64,000 bases of DNA from Roseimaritima ulvae (GTDB lineage Bacteria > Planctomycetota > Planctomycetia > Pirellulales > Pirellulaceae): positions 4,259,404 through 4,323,403 of the forward strand of contig NZ_CP042914.1 in NCBI RefSeq assembly GCF_008065135.1. The letters run 5' to 3'. A program made the position numbers and the translations under genes. Of the stretch, positions 1 through 9,085 are shown one piece after another. The first letter of the stretch is position 1. Each line of letters starts with the position of its first letter. The notes under the pieces are model-generated. The model did no database searches. It saw nothing but the letters and a program-made list of their open reading frames with translations, and was not told the DNA's origin.

Positions 1-726
1 GTCGCGGATTTCACCGATCATGATCACGTCCGGACTCTGCCGCATGCAGCCGTACAACAGGTCGGCAAAATCCAATCCCGCGCGGACGTTGACTTGGGAC
101 TGATGCATGCCGGGCAAGCGATACTCGATGGGTTCTTCCAGCGTATGGATTTTACGCTGCCCGTTATTGAGATGATTCAGGAAAGCGTACAGCGAGTTGG
201 TTTTGCCGCAGCCCGCCGGACCGGCCACCAAAATCAAGCCACTCGGCGCCGTCAACAATCGTTCCACGATCACACGTTCTTCGTCCAGGAAGCCGATGTC
301 GTCCAAGCCCACCAGACCGCGGCTGTGATCGAACAGTCGCATCGCCATGTCTTGGCCGCAAGCCGTTGGCATGACGCCGAACCGCACATCGACTTCGCGG
401 TTGCCATCGAGCAGAAAGCGAGCACGACCGTCAGCGGGGCGGGCCAGGTCGGCGATGTCGATACCGGCCAGGGCGCGGAAATGGTTCAGCAACCGGCGAC
501 CGTAGGAGCTTTGCAGTTTGCGGATCACCTTCAGCCGCCCCATCCGCCGCATGCGAATGACCGTGGCATCCATTTCATCAGAGATAAATAGATCACTGGC
601 CCGTTGTTCGGCCGCGATTTCCATCAGGGCTTGAGCAAAGGTCTCCGGAGGATTCAACTCCGGCTCGATCTGCGGAGCGTCGTCCACTTCCTCGAAGTCA
701 CCTTCTGTTGGATTTGCGTTCGCCAC
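1..726 (-). CDS. Type II/IV pilus secretion ATPase (GspE/PilB family), C-terminal part beyond window
   Basis: This is a hexameric-type ATPase that would power a type II secretion or type IV pilus machine at the inner face of the cytoplasmic membrane. I translated 242 codons from the minus strand; the frame runs off the left edge, so the C-terminus is missing. Visible motifs are Walker A GPAGCGKTNS (residues 169-178), the Asp-box region TLEEPIEY (195-202) and Walker B VIMIGE (235-240). The start is GTG at 726, chosen because GAGG lies 7 bases upstream; the frame stays open further upstream without a better signal. The N-terminal ~160 residues are shorter than the full GspE N-domain, so a PilT-like or planctomycete-specific variant is possible. 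The family is clear; the exact subfamily (GspE, PilB or PilT) is not. Confidence 0.9.
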   Translation of the reverse strand, partial: MANANPTEGDFEEVDDAPQIEPELNPPETFAQALMEIAAEQRASDLFISDEMDATVIRMRRMGRLKVIRKLQSSYGRRLLNHFRALAGIDIADLARPADGRARFLLDGNREVDVRFGVMPTACGQDMAMRLFDHSRGLVGLDDIGFLDEERVIVERLLTAPSGLILVAGPAGCGKTNSLYAFLNHLNNGQRKIHTLEEPIEYRLPGMHQSQVNVRAGLDFADLLYGCMRQSPDVIMIGEIRD

Positions 727-885
727 AGTACCGCCTCGTAATGATGGAAGAGCCGAGTTGCAAAATTGATCGTAACGCACCGGCGAGGGATTGCAAATCG
801 ACACGGCTAGGGCAGGCCGAACCGTCCCCGGCGGAGGGGGCTGCCGCAACCGTCGCCAGATGTTGGTTTTGGTGTAGGGGCGCAG

Positions 886-1016
886 CGCTGGAGTCCGGGC
901 TTAGCCGCCACAAGCGCATCGACAAAACGCCTAAAAGCTGGACTCCAACGTCCAAACTCTGGCGAGTTCGGCTACCGCTGCCTGGATCTCTCCAAACTCT
1001 AGCGAGTTCGGCTACG
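886..1016. repeat. 3'-end hairpin element cluster (two family D and two family B copies)
   Basis: Two family D units (core GGAGTCC, 886-909 and 928-949) face each other as an inverted pair. Two family B units follow (949-974 and 991-1016), each with the pattern AACTC, TGGC or TAGC loop, GAGTT, then GGCTAC. Read on the minus strand the second unit starts GTAGC, and its TAG (1012-1014) is the stop codon of the adjacent lipoprotein gene. The same families recur throughout the window. Confidence 0.85.
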
Positions 1017-2022
1017 GGGCTGCCGGGGGAGAGAGGAACTGGCTGTCGAAACAGGCTTCGGCTTGAACGTTTTCCGGTTCCACCAATCCAAGTTCCACCA
1101 GTTGCTCGACCAGCGTCTGCCAGCGCTGCAGACTCATTTGCCCTACGGTCTCCGGAGCCGCGCCGCCGGGCATGGCTAGTTCCGTCATTTGTTTGGCGCC
1201 GTATGCCAACGCTTCGGCCGTCATGCCTTGACGATTCGCTTTCAAGATCAGCTCGTTGGCCGCCTGCGGATCTTCCAGGTATTGCACCCAACCTTGTCGA
1301 GTGGCTTCGACGACTTTGCGAACCAGTTGCGGGTCTTCGGCGATCAAGCGGTCGGTCGTTACCAACACGCTGCTGTACGGATTCCAACCCAGCTCGCTGA
1401 CCATCAGCGGCGTCACCTCCACGCCCTGCTGTTCGGCCAGCAGCGGTTCGGCAAAAGAGTAGGCTTGGATGGCGATATCTTTGGACGTTACCAAGCCCGC
1501 AACCGAGCCGGTGTAGGGCACTTCTTGAACGTCATCGAGCAAGCCGCGGCGGCGCATGAATTCCAAAAACGGGCGACCGGGCTGGCGTTGCAGGGTCAGA
1601 CCGGCCAACTGATTCAGGTCCGTGATGTTGGAATCGCGGCGCACCAGGATGCAACGGGGATGGTCCTGCATGGCGGCCAACACCGCCACCACGCCGGCGC
1701 CCTGTTGACGATACAGCGCCACGTCGTCGGCATTGGCAAACGCAAACTGACAGCGACCACTTTCCAGGTCGGCCGCGACGGGTGTCGCCGGACCGCCGGG
1801 ACGAATCTCCACATCCAGCCCGGCGTCGGAATATAACTCGGACGCCAAGGCTGCGTAGGCACCACCGTGCTCGGCTTCCGCGTGCCAATTCAGCTGAATC
1901 ACAACCGGCTGTAACGCTTCGCCAGCGTCACCGGTGGCCGGTTGATGTTGCGAACACCCCAGGTGGCTGATGGCGATCAGCACGCACAGCACCACTAACG
2001 GCAAGCGGCCGGAAAGATTCAT
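1012..2022 (-). CDS. NMT1/THI5-like ABC transporter substrate-binding lipoprotein
   Basis: This is a periplasmic solute-binding protein of the NMT1/SsuA family, whose members bind pyrimidine precursors, sulfonates or nitrate for ABC uptake. The chosen ATG at 2022 gives 336 residues beginning with a lipoprotein signal peptide; the lipobox ends SHLGC with the lipidated Cys at residue 23. The mature protein opens VVIQLNWHAEAEHGGAY, the typical NMT1 first strand and ligand-loop pattern. A longer frame reaches 2175 but overlaps the desaturase gene and has no signal peptide at its start. No ABC permease or ATPase gene is next to it, so the partner transporter must lie elsewhere. The TAG stop sits inside a family B repeat. 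The substrate cannot be read from sequence. Confidence 0.88.
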   Translation of the reverse strand: MNLSGRLPLVVLCVLIAISHLGCSQHQPATGDAGEALQPVVIQLNWHAEAEHGGAYAALASELYSDAGLDVEIRPGGPATPVAADLESGRCQFAFANADDVALYRQQGAGVVAVLAAMQDHPRCILVRRDSNITDLNQLAGLTLQRQPGRPFLEFMRRRGLLDDVQEVPYTGSVAGLVTSKDIAIQAYSFAEPLLAEQQGVEVTPLMVSELGWNPYSSVLVTTDRLIAEDPQLVRKVVEATRQGWVQYLEDPQAANELILKANRQGMTAEALAYGAKQMTELAMPGGAAPETVGQMSLQRWQTLVEQLVELGLVEPENVQAEACFDSQFLSPPAAP

Positions 2023-2090
2023 GGGGTATCCGAGTTTGTATTGATCTGCAACGGAAGCTGAATCGGGCTGTAACTTGCTCAGGCCGTTGC

Positions 2091-3092
2091 TCAAGTATCC
2101 GAATCGGCGACCGATTTCGGACGGACAACGTTTTTGGCCAGCCCCATCAGTTCCAAAGCTTGGATGACTCGCCACGACATGTCAAACTCCCACCAGCGGT
2201 GACCGTGGGCAGCCGCTCGGGGTTGGGCATGATGATTGTTGTGCCAGCCTTCGCCGTGACTGGTCAGAGCCACCAGCCAATTATTGCGACTCTTATCGCG
2301 GGTTTCATAGTTCCGGTAACCGGAAACGTGTGTGATCGAATTGACCGCCCAAGTTCCATGCAACACAAACACGGTCCGCGCGGCGACGGCCCAAACCGCC
2401 CAGCTACAAGCGTATCGCAGGGCTTCGGCACCGCTGCCGCCAACCAACCAACCCACCAGAGCACCGGCGGCGGTGATCAGGATACCGTGGATCAGGAACA
2501 CAAAAAACCAACCGTCTTTGCGTTCCAGTTTTAGGTAAAACGGATCACGCAACAGGTCGCGCACGTATCGTTCATACCGACTGGTGCGATCCAGGTCGCG
2601 ATGTCGGCAAACCACCCAGCCCACGTGGGACCACAGAAAGCTTGCCAGCGGCGTGTGCGGATCGGGCTGATGGTCACTGTGCTGGTGATGCAGACGATGG
2701 ATGGCGACCCAGCGTGCGGGACTATCTTGCAGGTTACACATTCCCAAAACGGCCAGCGTATGTTCCAGCCATTTGGGACAGGTGAAACCGCGGTGCGTCA
2801 GCAAGCGGTGGTAGCCGATGGTGATGCCCATCATGCCAAACACAAAGTGCCCGGCGATGGCCAGAACCATCCCCGACCAAGTGAACAGCCAAGGCACAAA
2901 AACCATCAAAGCCACGATGTGGACCAGTGACAGGACCGCCACGTACTCCCACATCACCTGCATCGGCTGGGTGGCGTCGGGCAGCGGCAGACGCTGCGGA
3001 TCGGCAACCTCGGCTTCGCTGCTGTAACCGGGATCGAGGGCATCCAGGGAGTCGTCGTAGGTGTCCGTTTTTTCGATGTCCGAGATGCTCAT
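2091..3092 (-). CDS. Acyl-CoA / fatty acid desaturase (membrane di-iron)
   Basis: This integral membrane enzyme introduces a double bond into a fatty acyl chain using a di-iron centre, as in delta-9 stearoyl-CoA desaturases. The three histidine boxes are all present: HRLLTH (95-100), HRLHHQH (132-138) and HNNHH (284-288). Hydrophobic stretches lie around residues 49-93 and 195-250, the usual two hairpins. The 333-residue length fits the family. It is followed on the same strand by the NMT1-type lipoprotein gene after 68 bases, but no functional link is evident. The ATG at 3092 has only a weak ribosome-binding site. Confidence 0.93.
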   Translation of the reverse strand: MSISDIEKTDTYDDSLDALDPGYSSEAEVADPQRLPLPDATQPMQVMWEYVAVLSLVHIVALMVFVPWLFTWSGMVLAIAGHFVFGMMGITIGYHRLLTHRGFTCPKWLEHTLAVLGMCNLQDSPARWVAIHRLHHQHSDHQPDPHTPLASFLWSHVGWVVCRHRDLDRTSRYERYVRDLLRDPFYLKLERKDGWFFVFLIHGILITAAGALVGWLVGGSGAEALRYACSWAVWAVAARTVFVLHGTWAVNSITHVSGYRNYETRDKSRNNWLVALTSHGEGWHNNHHAQPRAAAHGHRWWEFDMSWRVIQALELMGLAKNVVRPKSVADSDT

Positions 3093-3238
3093 GGTAACCC
3101 AGGTGGAACTAGTAACGCAGGTCGCAGGGGGGATTGGTTCTGATTCTGATTAAAGTCGGAATAAGAATCCAGATCAGTTCGACGAGGACGCGTCGATTTG
3201 CCCCAGGCTGGGTGCATGACAAGCCCCCATATGGCAAT

Positions 3239-3262
3239 GGCCCGAGGTTTTCGCCTCGAGCC
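3239..3262 (-). terminator. Possible stem-loop terminator after the small basic protein gene
   Basis: GGCCCGAGG and CCTCGAGCC form a 9-bp stem (one G-T wobble) around a 6-base loop, 44 bases past the stop codon of the minus-strand small basic protein gene. No T-run follows on either side, so Rho-independent termination is only a guess; it may simply be a stabilising 3' hairpin. Confidence 0.35.
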
Positions 3263-3305
3263 ATGTGCGCGTCGGATGTTGTTGACCAGCGGGTCCGCCG
3301 CAGGC

Positions 3306-3512
3306 CTACTTCTTGTCGTCGTCTTCTTTCTTGACTTTCTTCTTCTTCTTCAACGAGACCTTAACGACGCGTACTTTGGGCATTCCGACCACGTTGCTGT
3401 CTTCGGTCCAGCGGTCGAGTTCTTGCAGACGAGCGATGCGTTCGGCACGTTTCATCACGTTCCGAGTTTTGATAGCGCCGGCCTGAACTTTGAGGCTGCG
3501 GTCCATAGTCAT
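3306..3512 (-). CDS. Small basic protein (TIGR04137-like, PVC superphylum)
   Basis: This 68-residue, strongly basic protein resembles the small basic protein family (TIGR04137) known from Chlamydiae, Verrucomicrobia and Planctomycetes. The diagnostic N-terminal pattern is visible: MDRSL near the start, then RNVMKRAERIARLQE and a Trp. The C-terminus is a Lys-rich run (VSLKKKKKVKKEDDDKK). The ATG at 3512 has AGGAG 7 bases upstream. Family members are thought to be associated with ribosomes or RNA, but I know of no firm biochemical function. It stands alone between the desaturase and manC genes. Confidence 0.85.
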   Translation of the reverse strand: MTMDRSLKVQAGAIKTRNVMKRAERIARLQELDRWTEDSNVVGMPKVRVVKVSLKKKKKVKKEDDDKK

Positions 3513-3663
3513 AGTGAAACTCCTGTATATTCGCTAATTCTTGCTCAAGGCATCCGACCGTTGAGCTATCAATGTACGAGTGGATGGGCTTGTGAAGATA
3601 GAGTTCGCGGTCGATTCTAGCAACCGCTCAATGCTGGCTGGAACGCAAAAACAGGCGAAATCG

Positions 3664-4794
3664 CTACAAATAGCGTTCAAAATCGCCCTTTTCCAGCTTT
3701 TTCACAACCTCTCTGACCCGCTGTTCGGAGGATTTTGGGGCCACCAATGTGGCTTGCGGGGTGTGCACAACCATTAGATCGTCAATATCGATGGTCACGA
3801 TGAGGTGATCTTGGCCGCCATAAACAATGCTGTCGCTGGTATCGAGTCCGAGGTGCTGGCCGAGCACGGTATTGCCCTGCTCGTCGGCCGGATTGAGCCG
3901 CGCCATAGCTTGCCAACTGCCCACATCGTCCCACTGGAAAGGGGCCTCCAGCACGACCGTATTGTCGTGGTGTTCCATCACGGCGTAGTCGATGGATTTG
4001 CCCTCAATGGCAGTGAATTCCCGCTGTAGCACCTGCTCAAACTCCTCGCTGCCGGCCGCCTGGCCGATCGTCTGCAGGCGTTTGAGCATGGCCGGTTCGT
4101 GTTCTGCCAGGGCTTCGATGATGGTCACGGCTCGCCACAAAAAGATCCCGCTGTTCCAGTAGAAGCGACCGCTGCGGAGGTATTCGGCGGCCGTGGCAGC
4201 ATCGGGTTTTTCCCGGAATCGCGTGACCTGATAAGCCGCCGTCGAACCGGACTCTATGCCGTTTTCTCCCCCACTGCCATTTTCTCCGTCGCTGGCGGTT
4301 TTGCTGTCGACGGCCTGGCCGCGTTCGATATAGCCAAACGATTCGGCCGGATAACTCGGTGCGATGCCAAAGGTGACGATCCGCCCGGGATCCGCTTCCA
4401 ACAGCTGGACACCGTGACGCACGGCGTCCTGAAAATCGCTATCGGCGCGAATCACGTGGTCGGCCGGCATAACCAGCATCGTGGCCTCGGGGTCTTCCGC
4501 CGCGATCAGCACGGCGGCCAGCCCGACGCAGGGGGCCGTGTCGCGTTTGCACGGTTCGCCGATCACCGCGGCGGCAGGCAGTTCGGGCAATTGCTGCCGC
4601 ACCGCTTCGACCAACGACTCGTTGGTGACCACCAACTTGCGAGCGTCGGGCACCAGATCGCCCAGCCGATCCGCGGTGGACTGGATCATGGTGCGGTCAC
4701 CGGACAGCCGTAGCAGCTGCTTTGGCGTTTCGCGACGGCTGGCGGGCCAAAAACGGGTTCCACTGCCACCGGCCATGATGATTGCGTGCAGCAT
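3664..4794 (-). CDS. manC: Mannose-1-phosphate guanylyltransferase
   Basis: This enzyme makes GDP-mannose from mannose-1-phosphate and GTP, feeding polysaccharide and glycoprotein synthesis. The nucleotidyltransferase signature GGSGTRFWPASR lies at residues 9-20, followed by PKQLL, and a PADHVI motif lies near residue 105. At 376 residues it has only the nucleotidyltransferase part; the cupin-like phosphomannose isomerase domain of bifunctional ManC/AlgA is absent. ATG at 4794 was chosen because GAAGG lies 8 bases upstream; a GTG 15 bases earlier overlaps that site. A short Gly/Ser/Asn-rich insert (around residues 175-190) interrupts the middle. The gene stands alone here. Confidence 0.92.
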   Translation of the reverse strand: MLHAIIMAGGSGTRFWPASRRETPKQLLRLSGDRTMIQSTADRLGDLVPDARKLVVTNESLVEAVRQQLPELPAAAVIGEPCKRDTAPCVGLAAVLIAAEDPEATMLVMPADHVIRADSDFQDAVRHGVQLLEADPGRIVTFGIAPSYPAESFGYIERGQAVDSKTASDGENGSGGENGIESGSTAAYQVTRFREKPDAATAAEYLRSGRFYWNSGIFLWRAVTIIEALAEHEPAMLKRLQTIGQAAGSEEFEQVLQREFTAIEGKSIDYAVMEHHDNTVVLEAPFQWDDVGSWQAMARLNPADEQGNTVLGQHLGLDTSDSIVYGGQDHLIVTIDIDDLMVVHTPQATLVAPKSSEQRVREVVKKLEKGDFERYL

Positions 4795-4946
4795 CCTGGG
4801 AGCCTTCACGAAGGAGGGTCAAAGTAGAAAATCATGCGAACGCCCCACACGATACTCCCCGCCGCAGCTCGCCGAAACCACGCACCCCCGTCGCCCGTCG
4901 CGTCGCCGCCCGTCGCCGCCCGTCGCCCCCCGCGTCCCCGCTCCCC

Positions 4947-5142
4947 GTAGCCGAAGTCGCCAGACTTTGGACGCGTAAGCCCTGTGGCGGTTTCCTACCG
5001 GAACCGCGAAGCGGTCAAGTACACGGGCCAGGGGCCCATGCTACGAAGCGGTCAAGTACACGGGCCGGGGGCCCATGCTACGAAGTGGTCAAGCGCACGG
5101 GCCAGGGGCCCATGCTACGGGGCGGCAACACACGGGCCAGGA
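4947..5142. repeat. 3'-end hairpin element cluster (one family B, four family A copies)
   Basis: This 334-base gap between manC and the CE15-like gene (4810-5143) holds one family B unit at 4947-4973, with an AAGTC/GACTT stem around a GCCA loop. Family A units follow between about 5022 and 5142 with the core GGGCC, 3-base loop, GGCCC. Three are complete and the last is truncated right at the esterase stop codon. On the esterase's sense strand the family A units read GTAGC first, while the distal family B unit is inverted. Confidence 0.85.
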
Positions 5143-5143
5143 A

Positions 5144-6415
5144 TTAATCTTCCAGCTGCTTGATGAATCGCATGAAATTTTGCCAGTCACTGGGTGTCAG
5201 GCCGTGGCCGCCGGTGCGAAGGTGATAGCCCGTGCGGCCGACGTAGCGGGGTTGGTCGGCGGCGGGCATCTGGCGATTGTCGATCGCTTGATGGCCCAAC
5301 AGTTGAAACACGGGCGCAGCGTGGATCAGGCTCAGATATTCGCCGCGGGGATCGGCCCAAAGGTCGTCCGTGGCGCTGGCCACATACACTGCCCGCGGCG
5401 CAAGCAGGGCAATCAACTGGTGCTGGTCAACCGGCAAATCTTGTTCCCGGTCCGCATAGGTCGCAAACCGATCGCAAAACCAATGCGGAAACGCGGTGGT
5501 GATGCGAGCGACGGTTTCCCCGAAGCGGCGGCGTGACAGCGCGGCCCCGCCGCAGCCCGAATTGTTTGAATAGGCGATCGCGATCCGGGTGTCTTCCGCG
5601 GCCGCCCAGAGTGCCGCCTTGCCGCCTCGTGAATGCCCTACCACCGCGATGCGTTCCGCATCCACCGTCGGCAAGGTCAGCAGATAATCCACCGCCCGAC
5701 TGACTCCCCAGCCCCAGGCCGACAACGCTGCCCACGCATGGGGATCCGCAGGCTTTTCGCCGGACGCTCCTGACGCTTTGGAAAGAAAACCGCGGATGCC
5801 GTCTTCAAACCGGCCGGCTTTATCGGGATCGATTTCGTGCGTCGAGACGGCCGCGGCCACAAATCCTTCGTCGCAAATGGCTCGTACCGGCCAGAATTCG
5901 CTCGATTCGTTGATCGCCGAATCCAGTGTTGGGAAGTCGCGATTGTTTAAATGCACGATCGCTGGCAATTTGGCGGCGTCCCCCGAGTTAGGCCGCCGAG
6001 GCACAAACAGCAGCAGCGAAAACGAGTACTCGCCTTCACCCGCCAACACGGTAATTTTCACCTCCCGCGCATCGACCGTACCATCGAATACACCGGAGCG
6101 TTGTGCGACGGTGGAAAACTGCACGCGGTAAGCCGTCTCGGGCCGATTGCCGTAGACATGATCGCGGAACGTTTGCAGCAACTGTTCGCGCTGTTGCGGC
6201 CAGTGCTCCGCCGTCAACGCTTGGCCCCTCGTCGTCTGCAAGGGGTCCGGTAACACGTACTGCGGCACGTCGGCTTCACGATAGTTAAACCCCCGACTGT
6301 TCTTCATTTTCGCTTCCACCAGTTTCGGATCCGCTCGCCAGGGTTCATCGGCACACGCCAATGAACACAGTCCAATCAATAAGCAGCCATAGCCCAGGCG
6401 GGTGAAACGGGACAT
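5144..6415 (-). CDS. Secreted CE15-like (glucuronoyl esterase type) alpha/beta hydrolase
   Basis: This is probably an exported carbohydrate esterase related to CE15 glucuronoyl methylesterases, which cut ester links between lignin and glucuronoxylan; in a planctomycete the target could be an algal or other acidic glycan. The N-terminus is a signal peptide (hydrophobic residues 8-20). The nucleophile motif GHSRGGKAALW (260-270, Ser262) matches bacterial CE15 proteins, which carry the same SR-x-GK pattern. Acidic residues in TDDLWADPRGE and the His in RTGGHG fit the rest of the catalytic triad. The length of 423 residues is normal. ATG at 6415 has GAGG 6 bases upstream. The substrate is inferred only from the family. 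Confidence 0.83.
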   Translation of the reverse strand: MSRFTRLGYGCLLIGLCSLACADEPWRADPKLVEAKMKNSRGFNYREADVPQYVLPDPLQTTRGQALTAEHWPQQREQLLQTFRDHVYGNRPETAYRVQFSTVAQRSGVFDGTVDAREVKITVLAGEGEYSFSLLLFVPRRPNSGDAAKLPAIVHLNNRDFPTLDSAINESSEFWPVRAICDEGFVAAAVSTHEIDPDKAGRFEDGIRGFLSKASGASGEKPADPHAWAALSAWGWGVSRAVDYLLTLPTVDAERIAVVGHSRGGKAALWAAAEDTRIAIAYSNNSGCGGAALSRRRFGETVARITTAFPHWFCDRFATYADREQDLPVDQHQLIALLAPRAVYVASATDDLWADPRGEYLSLIHAAPVFQLLGHQAIDNRQMPAADQPRYVGRTGYHLRTGGHGLTPSDWQNFMRFIKQLED

Positions 6416-6457
6416 CAGAAACCTCGTGAGGATGGATGGAAGGATGGAAGGAAGGAA

Positions 6458-6573
6458 GCAGGCCGTCGATTTAATGGTTGTGTTGGATTCGACGGTGCGA
6501 GCAATCGCCCTTGGCGGTCGGTAACGTCTTCGCCGGCGCCTTCGGCCACGGGTTAAACGACTAAATCAACAAC
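6458..6573. repeat. Imperfect palindromic intergenic element, same family as 56621-56913
   Basis: The left end GCAGGCCGTCGATTTA matches the reverse complement of the right end (GCAGGTTGTTGATTTA, 13 of 16). The right arm contains GGGTTAAACGACTAAATC. GGGTTAAACGA also occurs in the larger palindrome at 56621-56913, and GATTTAGTCG is shared on the other strand. It occupies the divergent gap between the CE15-like and DPP-IV-like genes, where promoters must also lie. Confidence 0.5.
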
Positions 6574-6697
6574 CTGCGAGAGCATGGCAAACGGTTTTTG
6601 CAGGCGCTATCTTAGTCGATTACAGGACGAGTCGTTTACAATGGCAACAAAATCGTTTTTCTTGCTACTCCACCGCTTTGAACGTGTTTCTACCGTG

Positions 6698-8914
6698 ATG
6701 ATTCAACCGCTGATTTTGTTCCGTGCCGCGTTGCTATTGACGGCCCTGTCCTGCGCCGATGCCCTGCAGGCTCAGTCCTCGGCCACCAAGCCGTCCGCCG
6801 AACCGCCACCGTTGTCCGTCAAGACGCTGTATCACCCCGAGCACAAATACGATTTTGATGGGCCTTCGCTGCCGGCCGCTCAGTGGAGTGACGCGGATCC
6901 GCAGTCGCAGTTGGCCGTGCGGCGCGGCAAGCAATGGATGCGACACAATTTGGAAACCGGCCGAGAACAGCCCTGGAAGGGCGCGGCCCCCAACAACACC
7001 GGTCTGCAACGCTTGAAAAACGGGTTGGCGATTGTGACCGCCGACGAACAAACCCAATGGATCACTCGCGATGCCCGTTCCTGGCGTCATCCGACGCTCA
7101 GTCCCGACGGGAAACATGTTGCGTTTGTCGAAGCCAACGACATGTACATCGTCGATATCGAATCCGGCCAGCGGTTGCGGGTTACGTCCAACGGTTCGGA
7201 GACCAGACTAAACGGCGTTTTAGACTGGTCGTACCAAGAGGAAATTTATGGTCGGGGGAATTTCAAAGCGTTCTGGTGGAGCCCCGACAGTCAGCGAATC
7301 GCCTTGCTGAGGTTGGATATCCGCGACCTGTATGAATACACACTCGCCGACAGCCGGACGCCCCGCGGCAGCACGTTGACGGCGCGGTATCCCAAGGTCG
7401 GCGATCCCATTCCGGTGGCTGAATTGTGGGTCACCGATTTGCAGGGCGAACTGACTCCCGTGCATCGCCCCAATGAAGACGAACGCGAGCAGTTGATCGT
7501 CCGTGTCGGTTGGCATCCGGACTCCAATCGAGTGGCTTATCAGGTCATGAACCGCGTGCAGAGTTGGCTGGAGCTGCGATTGAGTCCGGCGTTGAGCGGT
7601 GAGACGAACAATTCGGAACCGACCGAGCCGCGGGTTCTGGTCCGCGACGAAAGTGCAACCTGGGTCGAGGTTTTGGGTGAGCCGCGGTGGTTGCCCAGCG
7701 GCGATTTCCTATGGCTTAGCGACCAACCGATCGGCAGGCGGCGGGTGTGGCGAGTTTCATCCGATGGACGGTTGCGGATAGCGATTACACCAGAGGACAT
7801 GGACGTTCGCGAAATCGAATTTGTCAGCCCGGATGGGCAAACGATCTACGTCACCGCGGACCGCCAGCGGGGTTCCATCGGCCAGCAGGTGTACCGGGTT
7901 GACGTTTCGAGCGACGATTCCGAAGACGGCCGTTCCACCGCTTCGGACACGCTTCCGGCACAGCTTTCCTCGGTCACCGCCGAACCGGGCTGGCATGTGC
8001 CGACGTTCTCGCCTGACGGGCGCTGGATGCTGGATCAATTCAGTAAGCTGGAACAACCGCCGTCGCTGCGGCTGGTCGATCTGCGGCCGGATGCGGGAGC
8101 CAAAGTTGTCCGCACATTAGCCGAGCCCGGCAAATTGCGAGCAAACACGCTGCCCGTGGAGTGGTTGACGATCAATACGTCTGACGGCGTGCCGCTGCCG
8201 GCATACCTGATCCGTCCAGCCAACGTGCAGCGCGGCGGCACGCCAGTATTGATCGAAACCTACGGCGGCCCACAAGCCGCATCGGCGGTCGACCGCTGGA
8301 CCGGCCCCCGGTACTTGTACCGGCAGATGTTGGCGCAGCAGGGCATCGCCGTTTTGGTTACCGACAATCGCTCCAGTGCTGGCCGTGGAATCGCCGACAC
8401 CTGGGCGGTGCATCGCCAACTGGGCGTCGTCGAACTGCAGGATACGCTGGCTGCGGTGGGCTGGCTGAAGCAGCAGCCCTGGGTGAACGCCGACGCCATC
8501 GGTCTGCGGGGCTGGTCCTTCGGTGGTTTCTTGACCGCTTACGCGCTGACGCACTGCGATGCCTTCGCCGCGGGCGTCGCCGGTGGATCACCAACGGACT
8601 GGCGTAATTACGACGCCATCTACACCGAGCGATACATGGGTCTGCCGAGTGATAATCCGGAAGGCTACAACCAAACGTCCGTTAACCTCGCCGCCCAAGA
8701 CCTGCACGGGGCGTTGTTGTTGATTCACGGCGAGCTGGACGATAACGTGCACCCGGCCAACACGCTGCAATTGGTCCGAGCGTTGCAAGCGGCTGGCAAG
8801 CCTTTTGAAATGATGCTCTATCCAGGAGCGCAACACGGCATCCGCGATGCCGGCCAGGAGTATCACATGATGGACATGGTGACGAGGTTCCTGCACCGTC
8901 AATTGAAACCGTAG
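6698..8914 (+). CDS. Secreted dipeptidyl peptidase IV / prolyl oligopeptidase family (S9) peptidase
   Basis: This exported serine peptidase would trim N-terminal dipeptides or short peptides in the periplasm. An N-terminal eight-bladed DPP-IV-type propeller (about residues 80-480) precedes an alpha/beta-hydrolase domain. The nucleophile motif GWSFGGF has Ser607; GELDDNVHP supplies the Asp and PGAQHGIRD the His of the triad. The blade motif DWSYQEEIYGRG matches the substrate-binding Glu motif of DPP-IV enzymes, supporting aminodipeptidase activity. ATG at 6698 was chosen because it directly begins a good signal peptide (MIQPLILFRAALLLTALS); the open frame extends 38 codons upstream to 6584. 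The length of 738 residues is typical. A family E hairpin element follows the stop. Confidence 0.93.
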   Translation: MIQPLILFRAALLLTALSCADALQAQSSATKPSAEPPPLSVKTLYHPEHKYDFDGPSLPAAQWSDADPQSQLAVRRGKQWMRHNLETGREQPWKGAAPNNTGLQRLKNGLAIVTADEQTQWITRDARSWRHPTLSPDGKHVAFVEANDMYIVDIESGQRLRVTSNGSETRLNGVLDWSYQEEIYGRGNFKAFWWSPDSQRIALLRLDIRDLYEYTLADSRTPRGSTLTARYPKVGDPIPVAELWVTDLQGELTPVHRPNEDEREQLIVRVGWHPDSNRVAYQVMNRVQSWLELRLSPALSGETNNSEPTEPRVLVRDESATWVEVLGEPRWLPSGDFLWLSDQPIGRRRVWRVSSDGRLRIAITPEDMDVREIEFVSPDGQTIYVTADRQRGSIGQQVYRVDVSSDDSEDGRSTASDTLPAQLSSVTAEPGWHVPTFSPDGRWMLDQFSKLEQPPSLRLVDLRPDAGAKVVRTLAEPGKLRANTLPVEWLTINTSDGVPLPAYLIRPANVQRGGTPVLIETYGGPQAASAVDRWTGPRYLYRQMLAQQGIAVLVTDNRSSAGRGIADTWAVHRQLGVVELQDTLAAVGWLKQQPWVNADAIGLRGWSFGGFLTAYALTHCDAFAAGVAGGSPTDWRNYDAIYTERYMGLPSDNPEGYNQTSVNLAAQDLHGALLLIHGELDDNVHPANTLQLVRALQAAGKPFEMMLYPGAQHGIRDAGQEYHMMDMVTRFLHRQLKP

Positions 8915-8920
8915 TCTCAC

Positions 8921-9081
8921 GTAGCCTAGGCTTCCAGCCTGGGGACAACGCACTCGGCGCCGTCCCACGCTCTGGCGAGCGTAGCTACTCCCACGCTCTG
9001 GCGAGCGTAGCTACGGATGCGCGTCCAATCTCTGGCGAGATCGGCTACGGCAAAAATAGCTACGGCAAAAATAGTTACGGG
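8921..9081. repeat. 3'-end hairpin elements between two convergent genes (families E, C, B)
   Basis: One family E unit (8921-8945, stem around AGGCT-TCC-AGCCT) reads GTAGC first on the plus strand, behind the peptidase gene. The rest read GTAGC first on the minus strand, behind the SdrD-like gene: two family C units (ACGCTC, TGGC loop, GAGCGT as written on plus) and one family B unit with an altered but still paired stem (ATCTC/GAGAT). Two degenerate GCTACGGCAAAAATA repeats follow. Each convergent gene thus has its own correctly oriented element. Confidence 0.85.
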
Positions 9082-9085
9082 GCTG

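Noticed and set aside
698-1387. 229-codon minus-strand frame between the ATPase and lipoprotein genes
   Set aside because: It overlaps both the lipoprotein gene and repeats, with Arg/Ser-rich noise composition.
3513-3663. Possible tRNA or small RNA gene
   Set aside because: No cloverleaf, TTCGA arm or CCA end could be drawn.
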